In this document: one piece after another, positions 24,780 through 33,272 of the stretch
Layout: each line of letters begins with the position of its first letter
How positions within the stretch are numbered: the first letter of the stretch is position 1
Assembly (NCBI GenBank): GCA_050250135.1
Contig: JBFWPF010000008.1
Span: 1-64,000 of the forward strand
DNA length: 64,000 bases
Direction of reading: 5' to 3'
Source of the DNA: JBFWPF01 sp050250135
Lineage (GTDB): Bacteria > Chlamydiota > Chlamydiia > Chlamydiales > JAFEGQ01
Notes under the pieces: model-generated
What the model saw: the letters and a program-made list of their open reading frames with translations, nothing else
Told to the model about the DNA's origin: nothing
The model's database searches: none
Made by a program: the position numbers and the translations under genes

Positions 24780-25499
24780 ATGGTTCAGGTATTAGCGAGC
24801 AACCCCTTTCTCTCCTCCTACACCGGCTCCGATCTTTTTGGTAAGTTAATTATTCTCTCCCTTCTCTTTGTTTCGGCCCTCTCGTGGGCGATCTTGGTTT
24901 ACAAGTTCCGCTACGCTAGGGGGATCACCCATAGCGGCAACCAATTTCTCGATCGCTTTCAAAAATCGCTCAACAACCCCCTAAATTTTGACTTTCCACA
25001 GAAAAAAAGTCACCCAAATTCTTTCTTAGAGGTCTATAGAGCCCTAAAACGGGTAGCGGTTGAAATCCTCAATAAAAACCAGAGCCACTCCCCTGAGATG
25101 GGGGGGGCCTACCTCTCGAGTGCCGACATTGAGTCGGTCGCCTTCCAGGTGGAGGCGCAGATCCAGCGGGAGAGGGAGCGGTTTGAGCGCCACCTGGCCT
25201 GGCTGGCGACGACGGTCAGCCTTGCCCCCTTTCTCGGCCTTTTAGGCACCGTGTGGGGAATCCTCCTCACCTTTTCAGAGCTGCAAAACCTGGGAGCCGG
25301 CTCGGGCAGCCCCTTAGTAATGGGAGGGCTCTCGATGGCCTTAGCGACGACCGTTTTGGGGCTGGTCATCGCCATACCGGCCCTGATCGGCCATAACCTG
25401 CTCAAGGCGCGAGTTCGGAGCTTTGAGGCCCAGATGCGGGCCTTTGCGACCCAAGCGATTGGAGCGATAGAACTTCAGTACCGGAGGGTGGAGCTGTGA
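24780..25499 (+). CDS. exbB: TolQ/ExbB-family proton channel protein
   Basis: An inner-membrane proton-channel subunit that energises the Tol system. Three hydrophobic segments are present: one near residue 25-40 and two in the conserved C-terminal MotA/TolQ/ExbB domain (ATTVSLAPFLGLLGTVWGIL and LSMALATTVLGLVIAIPALI). A charged cytoplasmic loop of about 100 residues separates them. At 239 residues it has the normal length. It opens a tightly overlapping operon exbB-exbD-tolA-like-tolB-pal, the same order as in Chlamydia. Its TGA overlaps the GTG of exbD by 4 nt. Confidence 0.92.
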   Translation: MVQVLASNPFLSSYTGSDLFGKLIILSLLFVSALSWAILVYKFRYARGITHSGNQFLDRFQKSLNNPLNFDFPQKKSHPNSFLEVYRALKRVAVEILNKNQSHSPEMGGAYLSSADIESVAFQVEAQIQRERERFERHLAWLATTVSLAPFLGLLGTVWGILLTFSELQNLGAGSGSPLVMGGLSMALATTVLGLVIAIPALIGHNLLKARVRSFEAQMRAFATQAIGAIELQYRRVEL

Positions 25500-25915
25500 G
25501 CCGCCCCCTCTATACCTCAAGCTCCGACTCCCCCGATGCTGAGGTTAACCTCACGCCCTTGATCGATGTGGTCTTTGTGGTCCTGATCATGTTCATCGTG
25601 GTCGTCCCTATCTTGGAGCTCGACCGGGTGGTCTTAGCGCCGGGAAAGAGTGTGGAGGCGAAAACGGTCTCCCAATCGAGCCCGCTCGCTATCCATGTGA
25701 GGCAGGACAACACGATCTGGATCGGCAAGCGGCAGGTTGCCCCCGACAACCTAGAGGGCTATTTGCGGCAGCTTCGGGCGGCCCACCCAGGGGTCAACCC
25801 ACAGCTCTTCCACGACACCCATGCCGAATTTGGGACCTACCAGCGGGTAAAAAATGCGGTCGATGGGGCCGGCTTTTCTGAGATGGAGGTGATCCTGGCC
25901 CCCAATGCGCGCTAA
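25496..25915 (+). CDS. exbD: TolR/ExbD-family protein
   Basis: A proton-channel partner of ExbB/TolQ. The 139-residue protein has the family pattern: a short N-terminal tail, VNLTPLIDVVFVVLIMFIVVVPIL (about residues 17-40) with the conserved channel aspartate in PLIDV, and a periplasmic domain. It starts with GTG overlapping the exbB stop (GTGA) and overlaps the next gene by 11 nt, so translation is coupled. Confidence 0.92.
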   Translation: MSRPLYTSSSDSPDAEVNLTPLIDVVFVVLIMFIVVVPILELDRVVLAPGKSVEAKTVSQSSPLAIHVRQDNTIWIGKRQVAPDNLEGYLRQLRAAHPGVNPQLFHDTHAEFGTYQRVKNAVDGAGFSEMEVILAPNAR

Positions 25916-26489
25916 CCTCTCCCTCTTCTTTGTCGCCTCCCTTGCTCTCCATATCGGCCTTGCCACCTTCTTTGCGAGGGGAGAGAGAGGGAGGCCCCCT
26001 CCTAAAGCGATTCCGAATAAGGCGGTGGTGCATACGGTCTACCTAAAACCGGAGAGGCCCACGAGGGTGGCAGCTCCCCAACAGGCCGTCGCGAAGGTGG
26101 AGCCTAAGCCCGCTGCAAAGGTGGAGCCTAAGCCCACTGCGAAGGTAGAGGCCAAACCAAAGCCGGCGGTGGCGAAAGCGGCCCCAAAAAAAGGGCCCCC
26201 ACCCGTTGCAAAAGCGAAGGAGAAGGTGGATACTCCAAAGCCGCCCCTAAGCCAAGACTATGCGCAGGAGATCGCCATGCAGCTCAAGCTCCTCCTTAGC
26301 CTCCCCGAATACGGAGAGGTTACCGTGATGCTCCGCCTGGGCTCTAAGGGAGAGGTAGCCCACATCGAGATTGTCGAGTCGCAAAGCAAGGTCAACGAGC
26401 GGTACCTCCTCGAGATGCTCCCCAAGATCACCCTCCCTGCCCCACCCAGCGGCGAAATCCCCCTCAAACTCACCTTAAGCAATGCGTAA
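25905..26489 (+). CDS. TolA-like periplasm-spanning protein
   Basis: A 194-residue protein with one N-terminal transmembrane helix (LSLFFVASLALHIGLATFF). A Lys/Ala/Pro-rich middle follows with repeats such as KVEPKPAAKVEPKPTAKVEAK (about 65-100). The C-terminal domain (LLLSLPEYGEVTVMLRLGSKGEVAHIEIVESQSK) has the TonB/TolA C-terminal look. By position it corresponds to CT598 and would link the ExbBD motor to TolB/Pal. It is shorter than proteobacterial TolA. It overlaps both neighbours. Confidence 0.82.
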   Translation: MRANLSLFFVASLALHIGLATFFARGERGRPPPKAIPNKAVVHTVYLKPERPTRVAAPQQAVAKVEPKPAAKVEPKPTAKVEAKPKPAVAKAAPKKGPPPVAKAKEKVDTPKPPLSQDYAQEIAMQLKLLLSLPEYGEVTVMLRLGSKGEVAHIEIVESQSKVNERYLLEMLPKITLPAPPSGEIPLKLTLSNA

Positions 26490-27780
26490 CTTTTGCCTCT
26501 TTCTCCTCCTCCTCCTTCCCCTTTGCGCCACCGATGAGATCCGCGTTCAGTTGAGCACCGAGACCCCCTTGCAGCCACTCTACATCGCCTCCTGGGAGGG
26601 GGAGGCTGCCCTCCAAAAGGTGTTTGCCTTCGATTTCAACCACAACGGGCGGACCCAGGTCGTCTCCGATTCGACCGAGCGCCGGCGGCTGGCCAAGGAG
26701 GGGAGCTACGATGGGGCGGCCTGGCGAAAGGCAGGTGTCCTCTACGTCGTCCAGGGTAAAAAGGTTGAGGGAAGGCTCTCGATCGCCTTTTTCTCGGCGA
26801 TTACGGGCGAGCGGTTTCACTCGGGAGAGGTGGAGCTCACCGGAGAGCTGGCAAAGGATCGGCGGAAGATCCACCAAGTTGCCGATGCGATCCATGAAAA
26901 GCTCTACGGAAAGCCGGGCATCGCCTCCTCCCACCTCCTCTACATGGTAAAGGCGGTCAATACCGACAAGGGGATGGGGGAGATCTGGATGTGCGACTAC
27001 GACGGAGCGAATAGCCACCAGATCACCTTTGAGGGGGGGACCGCCACCACGCCCAGCTTTTTGCCCACACAACCGGGCAAGATGAGCCCCTACTACACCT
27101 ACGTCTCCTATCGATCGGGGCAGCCTAAAATCTGCCTAGCCTCGGTCTACGAGAAAAAGGAGGGGCGCCCTCTTGTTACCCTCAAAGGGCAACAGCTCAT
27201 GCCAGCGCTAACCCCGCAGCGGGATTGCCTCCTCTTTGTGAGCGACGCTGCCGGCAACCCCGACCTCTTTTCGATCGCCTTTGATCCACTCCAAGGGCCC
27301 CTTGGAAAGCCCCGCCAGCTCTATTCGGCGCCGAGAGGAGCCCAGGCCTCCCCGACCACCAGCCCCGATGGGAGGCGGATCGCCTTTGTCTCGAACAAGG
27401 ATGGGGCGCCGCGGATCTACCTGCTCAACCTTGCCGCGGATGGGAGTGCCCTCGGTGATCCGGTCTGCATCACCGCTCAGAACCGGGAGAACACAAGCCC
27501 TGCCTGGTCACCCGACGGGAGCAAGATCGCCTATAGCTCGATGGCGGAGGGGACTCGTCAGATTTGGCTCTACGACCTGAATGAGGGAACGGAGCGGCCG
27601 CTGACAACGGGCCCGGGGCATAAGGAGAACCCCTGCTGGGCCTCCGACAGCCTCCACCTCGTTTTCAACTCAGCCGACAAAACCACCTGCCAGCTCTATC
27701 TCGTTAACCTCAATCAGCCTAAAGCGGTCGCGATCACCTCAGGAGCGGGAGAAAAACGGTTTCCCTCATTTGGCAGCTAG
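26482..27780 (+). CDS. tolB: Tol-Pal system protein TolB
   Basis: A periplasmic beta-propeller of the Tol-Pal complex. A signal peptide (MRNFCLFLLLLLPLCA) precedes an N-terminal alpha/beta domain and a C-terminal WD40-like propeller. Typical blades are ASPTTSPDGRRIAFVSNKDG and TSPAWSPDGSKIAYSSMAEG. At 432 residues the length is standard. The start overlaps the tolA-like gene by 8 nt. Confidence 0.94.
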   Translation: MRNFCLFLLLLLPLCATDEIRVQLSTETPLQPLYIASWEGEAALQKVFAFDFNHNGRTQVVSDSTERRRLAKEGSYDGAAWRKAGVLYVVQGKKVEGRLSIAFFSAITGERFHSGEVELTGELAKDRRKIHQVADAIHEKLYGKPGIASSHLLYMVKAVNTDKGMGEIWMCDYDGANSHQITFEGGTATTPSFLPTQPGKMSPYYTYVSYRSGQPKICLASVYEKKEGRPLVTLKGQQLMPALTPQRDCLLFVSDAAGNPDLFSIAFDPLQGPLGKPRQLYSAPRGAQASPTTSPDGRRIAFVSNKDGAPRIYLLNLAADGSALGDPVCITAQNRENTSPAWSPDGSKIAYSSMAEGTRQIWLYDLNEGTERPLTTGPGHKENPCWASDSLHLVFNSADKTTCQLYLVNLNQPKAVAITSGAGEKRFPSFGS

Positions 27781-27834
27781 CAAGAAAGGGCCCCTATCTT
27801 TTAAGATGCCGAGAAAGTGCTTTTGGAGACTGTG

Positions 27835-28527
27835 ATGAAACGGCTCGGTTTACTCCTCTGTTGTTTGGTACTGGCAAGCGGCTGTCAACGCTCTTGCGGC
27901 GATGTCTGGCAGGATACCAAAACCTGTGGACGCCACGTGGGGCGAGGTGTTGCCTCCCTCTTTGGCAAACAGACCGAGTCGAGGCAGATCGAGTATGCGG
28001 CAGAGTTCCTCGGGCCGCGCGATGAGGACTTTATCCCCCTTAGCGATGAGTCGCTCTACCAGCAGATCCTCATTGGAGATAGCTCGGCTCTTCTCAGGAT
28101 CGATGCCGACACCCCGATTCCCCAGTCCAGCATCACCCCTCCTGGGATTGAGGCCTTTGTCGATCCCAAAGGGTCGGAGCTGGCCAACCTCTTTGCCAAC
28201 CTCCACTTCGAGACCGACCAGTATGTGCTCAAGGGCAATACCAACCTGGCCACAACACGCCGGATCGCCGACTACCTCAAGAAGCACCCCACCACCTACA
28301 TCTACATCGAGGGGCACTGCGACGAGCGGGGGCCGGCTGCCTACAACATGTCCCTGGGTGCCCGGCGGAGCAATGCTGTCCGCAATGAGCTGATCAAGCT
28401 CGGCGTCGACCTCAACCAGCTCTTCACCGTCTCCTACGGGAAGGAGAGGCCGATTGTCGAGGGACATGATGGCCCCTCCTGGGCCGAAAACCGGCGAGCT
28501 CAATTCAAAGTCTACGCCGCAAGGTAA
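27835..28527 (+). CDS. pal: Peptidoglycan-associated lipoprotein Pal
   Basis: An outer-membrane lipoprotein that binds the cell-wall peptide and TolB. The N-terminus MKRLGLLLCCLVLASGC is a lipoprotein signal with lipobox LASGC. The C-terminal OmpA-like domain (about residues 125-230) has LHFETDQYVL, IEGHCDERGPAAYNMSLGARRS and SYGKERP. The ATG at 27835 is preferred over one 18 nt upstream because GGAG lies 6 nt before it and it starts the signal peptide. It ends the tol operon. Confidence 0.94.
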   Translation: MKRLGLLLCCLVLASGCQRSCGDVWQDTKTCGRHVGRGVASLFGKQTESRQIEYAAEFLGPRDEDFIPLSDESLYQQILIGDSSALLRIDADTPIPQSSITPPGIEAFVDPKGSELANLFANLHFETDQYVLKGNTNLATTRRIADYLKKHPTTYIYIEGHCDERGPAAYNMSLGARRSNAVRNELIKLGVDLNQLFTVSYGKERPIVEGHDGPSWAENRRAQFKVYAAR

Positions 28528-28534
28528 CTTTGCT

Positions 28535-28564
28535 TTGATCGATAAGTTTGTGGCGAGATAAACT
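28535..28564 (+). promoter_or_regulatory. Candidate promoter of metK
   Basis: TTGATC (28535), 18 nt, TAAACT (28559). The -10 ends 7 nt before the metK ATG and no Shine-Dalgarno is present, so a leaderless start is possible. Both hexamers are imperfect. Confidence 0.4.
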
Positions 28565-28571
28565 ACTCCCT

Positions 28572-29768
28572 ATGTCTCACTACCTCTTTACCTCTGAAGC
28601 GGTTTCGGTAGGCCATCCCGACAAGGTCGCCGATCAGATCTCCGATGCGATTTTGGATGCCTGCCTTCGGGAGGACCCCGACGCCAAGGTAGCGGTCGAG
28701 ACACTGGTGGGTCAGGATCTTGTGGTCTTGGCTGGGGAGGTCACAACGACCGCCCACGTGGACTATGAGGGGGTGGCCAAACGGGTGATCCGGGAGGTGG
28801 GCTACACCGATCCCCACATCGGCTTTAGCGACACCTCGGCCCGCTTCCTGGTGGCGATCCACAAGCAATCCCCCGATATTGCGATAGGGGTTGAAGAGGG
28901 GCAGGGGCTCTTTAAGGAGATGGGGGCGGGTGACCAAGGGCTGATGTTTGGCTACGCCTGCGAGGAGACCGAGGAGCTTATGCCCCTCCCCATTACCCTC
29001 GCGCACCGCCTGATGCAACGACAGTGTGAGCTCCGATTCTCTAAAACGCTCCCCTACTTACAGCCCGATGCCAAAGCCCAGGTGACCCTCGAGTACGACA
29101 GGGACCACCTTCCCGTTAGGGTCGACACCATCGTGATCTCTACTCAGCACAAAGAGGGGATCGCCCACGAGATGATCGAGCGGGATATGGAGGCGATGGC
29201 GCGGGAGGTGATTCCCGATGAGCTTCTCGACGAGCGGACCATCTTCTACATCAACCCCACCGGCCGCTTTGTGATTGGGGGGCCTGCTGGCGATTGTGGC
29301 CTAACGGGGCGCAAGCCGATCGTCGACACCTACGGAGGGATGGCCCGCCACGGAGGCGGGGCCTTCTCGGGGAAGGACCCCTCCAAGGTTGACCGGTCGG
29401 CCGCCTATGCGGCCCGCTATGTGGCCAAGAACATCGTGGCGGCAGGGCTTGCCAAACGGTCCGAAATCCAGGTCGCCTATGCGATTGGGGTCCCCTACCC
29501 CGTCTCGATCCGGGTCGAAACCTTTGGGACAGGGCGGGTCTCGGAGGAGAAGATTACGAAAGTATTGCCCGATCTCTTCGACCTCTCTCCAAAGGGGATT
29601 ATCCGAATGCTCGGGCTCAAAACGCCCCTCTACCAGCAGGTCGCCAAGGGGTGTCACTTTGGCCGCCCTGAGCTCGACCTCCCCTGGGAAAGGACCGACC
29701 GGGCCTTGCCCCTATTGGAGGCGTTAGGTATGCCGAGGGAGAGTGCAGCTCCCGCTGCCATTACCTGA
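28572..29768 (+). CDS. metK: S-adenosylmethionine synthase
   Basis: This enzyme makes SAM from methionine and ATP. The 398-residue protein begins MSHYLFTSEAVSVGHPDK and shows the family motifs GDQGLMFGYA, GGGAFSGKDPSKVDRSAAY and GRFVIGGPAGDCGLTGRK. The ATG at 28572 matches the family N-terminus; an upstream TTG would add 8 non-conserved residues. Chlamydia species are known to lack metK and import SAM, so its presence suggests an environmental chlamydia with its own SAM synthesis. Confidence 0.95.
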   Translation: MSHYLFTSEAVSVGHPDKVADQISDAILDACLREDPDAKVAVETLVGQDLVVLAGEVTTTAHVDYEGVAKRVIREVGYTDPHIGFSDTSARFLVAIHKQSPDIAIGVEEGQGLFKEMGAGDQGLMFGYACEETEELMPLPITLAHRLMQRQCELRFSKTLPYLQPDAKAQVTLEYDRDHLPVRVDTIVISTQHKEGIAHEMIERDMEAMAREVIPDELLDERTIFYINPTGRFVIGGPAGDCGLTGRKPIVDTYGGMARHGGGAFSGKDPSKVDRSAAYAARYVAKNIVAAGLAKRSEIQVAYAIGVPYPVSIRVETFGTGRVSEEKITKVLPDLFDLSPKGIIRMLGLKTPLYQQVAKGCHFGRPELDLPWERTDRALPLLEALGMPRESAAPAAIT

Positions 29769-29780
29769 AGGGTGCCTACT

Positions 29781-30494
29781 GTGATCTGTCCCGACTGCGG
29801 CGCTGAGAATCTTGCGGGCCACACCACCTGCCACAAGTGTGGAATGGCCCTCCCGATCCCCAATAGACCCCGCCAAAGCCCCAGACGGGCTCCCCGCTGG
29901 AAGCGGCAGTTAATCCTCTGGGGAATCCTGGCTACCCTGCTCGCCGTCCCCTGCCTTTTTATGGCCGACCTTTTCTACACACCCCGAGAGGTGGTCCTGT
30001 CGCGCCGCTCCTTTGAGGCCCTCCGCCGAAGCTACTACGCCAAACCGGCCAGTTGGGGTGAGAAAAAGGAGGCGATCTGCTCCTGGATCGACCAGAGAAA
30101 GGCTGGAGAGAACCTCTCATGGGAAGAGGGGCCCATCCCCATGGAGGTCTTTATGGCCTACCTGGTAGAACGGCTCGAGCTGAGCCCATCGGCCCTCCAA
30201 GATGTCGCCCTCTTCCCGGGAGAGGATCCCGAGAGAAAACGGCTTATCCTCTCCAAGCACGAGAAGGGGTTCACGCCAATCCCGATCATCCTCTCCCTTG
30301 AGATGGAGGTCGAGATGGTGGAGGGGCAGCTTGCTCCCCGCTTTATCTCGCTCAAGCGGGGAAGTCGCGAGGTCCCGACGGCACTCGCCTGGGTCTACTT
30401 TGGGCCAGAATTGCAGCTTCTCGGTTGCCTAAAGCCGATCGCCGAAGAGGTCAAACGGATCCAAGCAGCCGATCACACCAATCCCAAGAAATAA
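29781..30494 (+). CDS. Zinc-ribbon single-pass membrane protein
   Basis: A protein of about 237 residues that I do not recognise as a named family. It starts with a zinc ribbon (CPDCGAENLAGHTTCHKCG, C-x2-C...C-x2-C), then a basic stretch, one transmembrane helix (LILWGILATLLAVPCLFMA) and an extracytoplasmic domain. GTG 29781 is chosen because GAAGGG lies about 8 nt upstream; a GTG 9 nt earlier is also in frame. The last codons and the TAA stop lie inside the left terminal repeat of element A. Confidence 0.7.
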   Translation: MICPDCGAENLAGHTTCHKCGMALPIPNRPRQSPRRAPRWKRQLILWGILATLLAVPCLFMADLFYTPREVVLSRRSFEALRRSYYAKPASWGEKKEAICSWIDQRKAGENLSWEEGPIPMEVFMAYLVERLELSPSALQDVALFPGEDPERKRLILSKHEKGFTPIPIILSLEMEVEMVEGQLAPRFISLKRGSREVPTALAWVYFGPELQLLGCLKPIAEEVKRIQAADHTNPKK

Positions 30495-30794
30495 ATTCAC
30501 AAAGTCAGCTGAGGATTTTGGCCCTCTATGAAGAGCGGAGACCGACGCTAGCCTTGTAGGCTTGCGAGGTCGAGCTGAAACCCCTGATTGTGACCTATCG
30601 TCCAGAGGGCATCGACAGCTGGCAGCCATCTAGCGCACATCCCTCCTTACCCAGGTCTAAAGACCTGGCCTCGTCACGATGTGCGCTATCTGACCACCAT
30701 CTGTCGCGCCCCCTGGACGATAGGTCACAATCAGGGGTGAAAAGCGAGGGCCGAAAGACCCGTTGAATTTGTGAATTTATTTCTTGGGATTGGT
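30477..30794. repeat. Type A long inverted-repeat element between convergent stops
   Basis: The terminal inverted repeats are 27 bp and perfect: 30477-30503, beginning ACCAATCCCAAGAAATAAAT, against 30768-30794. Inside, a 25-bp arm at 30581-30605 (CCCCTGATTGTGACCTATCG...) pairs perfectly with 30713-30737. TAGCGCACAT (30631) pairs with ATGTGCGCTA (30679), and the apex CCAGGT/ACCTGG is at 30651-30668. The left terminus contains the stop of the zinc-ribbon gene; the right ends just before the stop of the regulator. It fills the whole 301-bp gap and has no gene. Confidence 0.85.
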
Positions 30795-30795
30795 A

Positions 30796-31497
30796 TCAGC
30801 TCTCGTCGAGCTCCTCTTTGAAGCGGTAGCCCACTCCCCTGACCGTCTCGATCCACTTAAAGTTGGGGCCTAGCTTCTTCCGCAGCGCCGCAATATGGAC
30901 GTCGATGTTCCGGTCGACGATAAAGGCATCGTCATTCTGCACATCATCGAGGAGCTGATTACGCGTGAGAACCTTGCCCCGGCTAAGAAGGAGGCGGCGG
31001 AGAATCCCAAACTCCGAAAGGGTGAGGGGGATATACTTGTCGGCCCGCCGTAGTAGGTAACGGTCGATCTCCAGCGTAAACTCCCCAAAGGTGACCGACT
31101 TGGGGGCCTTCTCGGCCTCGTGACCCCGCCGCATCACCGCCTTAACGCGGGAGAAGAGGACCTTGGGGGAGAAGGGTTTGGTCACATAGTCGTCGGCGCC
31201 CAGCTCAAGGCCCAAGACAACATCGAGCTCCTCGCTCTTGGCAGAGAGGATAATAATGGGGATCCCCTTAAGCTCAGGATTGTGCTTGATCTTGCGGCAG
31301 ACATCGAGGCCATTTTGCCCCGGCAGCATCAGATCGAGGATCACCACATCGGGGCGCTCCCGCTCAACCGCCCGAAGGCCGTTGATCCCATCGGTTTCGA
31401 CCAGCAGCTTGTAGCCCGACAGCTCGGCCTGAAGCTTGACCAGGGCCGCTATATCCTCTTCATCCTCAATTAGCAGAATCCGTTGCTTCTGACTCAT
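30796..31497 (-). CDS. OmpR/PhoB-family response regulator
   Basis: A two-component response regulator of 233 residues. The receiver domain (1-120) has acidic DEED near the N-terminus, the phospho-acceptor aspartate in VVILDLMLPG, the conserved Ser in IILSAKS and Lys in YVTKPFS. The winged-helix domain (about 130-230) ends with RNIDVHIAALRKKLG and GVGYRF. All receiver residues are intact, unlike chlamydial ChxR, which is atypical. No histidine kinase is adjacent, so it is an orphan in this window. A promoter is seen upstream. Confidence 0.9.
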   Translation of the reverse strand: MSQKQRILLIEDEEDIAALVKLQAELSGYKLLVETDGINGLRAVERERPDVVILDLMLPGQNGLDVCRKIKHNPELKGIPIIILSAKSEELDVVLGLELGADDYVTKPFSPKVLFSRVKAVMRRGHEAEKAPKSVTFGEFTLEIDRYLLRRADKYIPLTLSEFGILRRLLLSRGKVLTRNQLLDDVQNDDAFIVDRNIDVHIAALRKKLGPNFKWIETVRGVGYRFKEELDES

Positions 31498-31557
31498 CCT
31501 CCCACCTCAGGGTTAGCTATGGGTTCACGCTACCTTAGCCGTTTCTTTTCTCGCTAC

Positions 31558-31585
31558 ATTTTATCAACGATTAAGATTTGGTAAA
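31558..31585 (-). promoter_or_regulatory. Promoter of the response regulator gene
   Basis: On the minus strand: TTTACC (31585-31580), 16 nt, TAAAAT (31563-31558). It lies about 60 nt upstream of the ATG, in an AT-rich intergenic region that stands out from the GC-rich surroundings. Confidence 0.5.
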
Positions 31586-31642
31586 GAAATGCGGCAAAAC
31601 CCAACATCTCATTAAGAACTGTATAATTTATGTTAACAATCA

Positions 31643-31671
31643 TTACAACTCATCACAAAAAATAGTATAAT
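31643..31671 (+). promoter_or_regulatory. Promoter of the SycD-like chaperone gene
   Basis: TTACAA (31643), 17 nt, perfect TATAAT (31666). A second TATAAT at 31622 lacks a clear -35. The leader then carries GAGGAGG before the ATG at 31703, so this gene has a normal leader. Confidence 0.65.
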
Positions 31672-31702
31672 GAAACAGTAAAGATGAGGAGGCAATGACC
31701 TT

Positions 31703-32197
31703 ATGGAACAGAAGCTACGGATTGAGGATCTGCTTGATCCCACAAAGGCTGAGGAACATATCCCGGAGCTGACCACCTTCTTTGAGGGGGGAGGGACCTG
31801 GCAGGTCCTGATGGGGCTATCGGAGGAGGCGCTCGAGTGGCAGTACTCTGCCGGCTATGCCCTCTATGAAAAGGGGAAGGTCGAGGAGGCGGCGGCGACC
31901 TTTAATACGCTGACGATCCTCAATCCCTATGATGGGCGCTATTGGTTTGCCTTGGGCTCAAGCCACTACTTGCTCGGTGACTATGAGGAGGCGGCCCAGG
32001 CTTATGAGCTCTCGGCTGCGATCGATGAGAGGAGTCCTGGCCCCAAGTTTCAGGCTGCGATATGTCTTGAGCAGTTGGGAAGGCGCAAGGAGGCGCGGCT
32101 GGCCTATGAGGAGGCGCTTGCTCTTGCTCAAAGGCACTCTCCCGAGGACCTCTTGGTCGTGGAGGCGCGGAGCCGACTTGCCAAGCTCAGAGATTGA
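31703..32197 (+). CDS. SycD/LcrH-like TPR type III secretion chaperone
   Basis: A 164-residue soluble TPR protein closely resembling class II type III secretion chaperones (SycD/LcrH family). An N-terminal helical region is followed by three tetratricopeptide units: SAGYALYEKGKVEEAAATFNT, DGRYWFALGSSHYLLGDYEEA and PKFQAAICLEQLGRRKEA. These chaperones hold translocator or effector proteins in the cytoplasm before export; chlamydiae encode several. No translocator gene is adjacent. An ordinary TPR protein is the alternative. Confidence 0.78.
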   Translation: MEQKLRIEDLLDPTKAEEHIPELTTFFEGGGTWQVLMGLSEEALEWQYSAGYALYEKGKVEEAAATFNTLTILNPYDGRYWFALGSSHYLLGDYEEAAQAYELSAAIDERSPGPKFQAAICLEQLGRRKEARLAYEEALALAQRHSPEDLLVVEARSRLAKLRD

Positions 32198-32237
32198 TTT
32201 CATTTCCGATTAAGGAACGAGCAGAGATACTGGGTCT

Positions 32238-33272
32238 ATGGATCTACTGACCGAGCAGGCCCCTCTCTTTACTTTCGACACGCTCAGCTACAAAGAGAAG
32301 ATCGGTAGGCTTTGTGAGCTGGTGCGGCCACGGTTCCGGAAGATGCTCCGCCGCTATGCCCTCTTCCACCTAATCGCTTGGATCGTTCTGGCGGGTGAGG
32401 GGCTTTCGCTCGCCACCCTCTTCTTCCTCTCCCCGAAGAGTCATTTAGCCGCTTATGGGCTCGGCCTGATCCTGCTCTCCCTCTTTTCCTACCTCGCTCT
32501 CCGCCTCTATCTCCAGGGGAGAAAGCCCGATCAGTTCGAGGCCTTGCGCGACCTCTACTTGCAGTCGTGTAAGGGGATGATCCATTACCAAGAGGGGCTT
32601 GCCGACCACCACCTTGCGCTAGCGGGAGCCGCCTGTAAGCTGGCCGATGGGTTGGGCTTTCGCCGCCTTGCGACCTATCCCCCTGTCCGCTCCTTGCGCC
32701 GCCCTCTCCCCTTCTGGGAGCGGCTCCTCTTTCTCGCCTACTGCCGAGAGACCCTCCAAATGCGGACCCTCCTCCTGCAGGCGGCGATCGACGAGTATAT
32801 CAAGCTCGTCCGGATCGAGCCGACCCACTTGGAGGTGCATGCGGCGCTAGCGAACGCTTATGTGATGCTCTCTTCGCTCTACCTTGACCCAAAAAAGGCG
32901 CGGGAGATGGGGCAGGAGGAGACGTTGCCGCGGCGGGCCTACGGAGAGGAGGAGCGGGCTGCCTACCGGCAGGCAGCTCAGATGGCGGTTGAGGAGTTTA
33001 AGATCCTTGAAGCCTACGCCCCTAACGACCCGTGGGTCTACACGCAGCTTGCCTACTGCTACCACGACCTCCGAGAGACCGATAAGGAGATTGCCGCCTA
33101 CGAGCGGATTCTGGAGCTTTGTCCCGATGACCTTGAGACCCTCTTTAAGCTCGGGATCCGCTACTTCCAGCGGGGAGAGACCGCAAAGGGGCTGAAGGTC
33201 TACCAGCAGCTCAAAGGGGAGCGCTACAGCCGAGCTGAGAGCCTCCTCGCCTTCTACGGCGCTAGCCGATAG
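32238..33272 (+). CDS. Membrane protein with C-terminal TPR-like repeats
   Basis: A 344-residue protein of unknown function. Two hydrophobic helices form a hairpin at about residues 40-62 and 70-90, and the remainder is a cytoplasmic helical domain. TPR-like units occur near residues 190-215 (DEYIKLVRIEPTHLEVHAALANAY) and 255-330 (NDPWVYTQLAYCYHDLRETDKEIAAYERIL). It follows the SycD-like chaperone by 40 bp and is probably co-transcribed, which hints at a secretion-related role. No Shine-Dalgarno is visible; GATACT lies 6 nt before the ATG. It overlaps the transporter gene by 11 bp tail to tail. Confidence 0.75.
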   Translation: MDLLTEQAPLFTFDTLSYKEKIGRLCELVRPRFRKMLRRYALFHLIAWIVLAGEGLSLATLFFLSPKSHLAAYGLGLILLSLFSYLALRLYLQGRKPDQFEALRDLYLQSCKGMIHYQEGLADHHLALAGAACKLADGLGFRRLATYPPVRSLRRPLPFWERLLFLAYCRETLQMRTLLLQAAIDEYIKLVRIEPTHLEVHAALANAYVMLSSLYLDPKKAREMGQEETLPRRAYGEEERAAYRQAAQMAVEEFKILEAYAPNDPWVYTQLAYCYHDLRETDKEIAAYERILELCPDDLETLFKLGIRYFQRGETAKGLKVYQQLKGERYSRAESLLAFYGASR

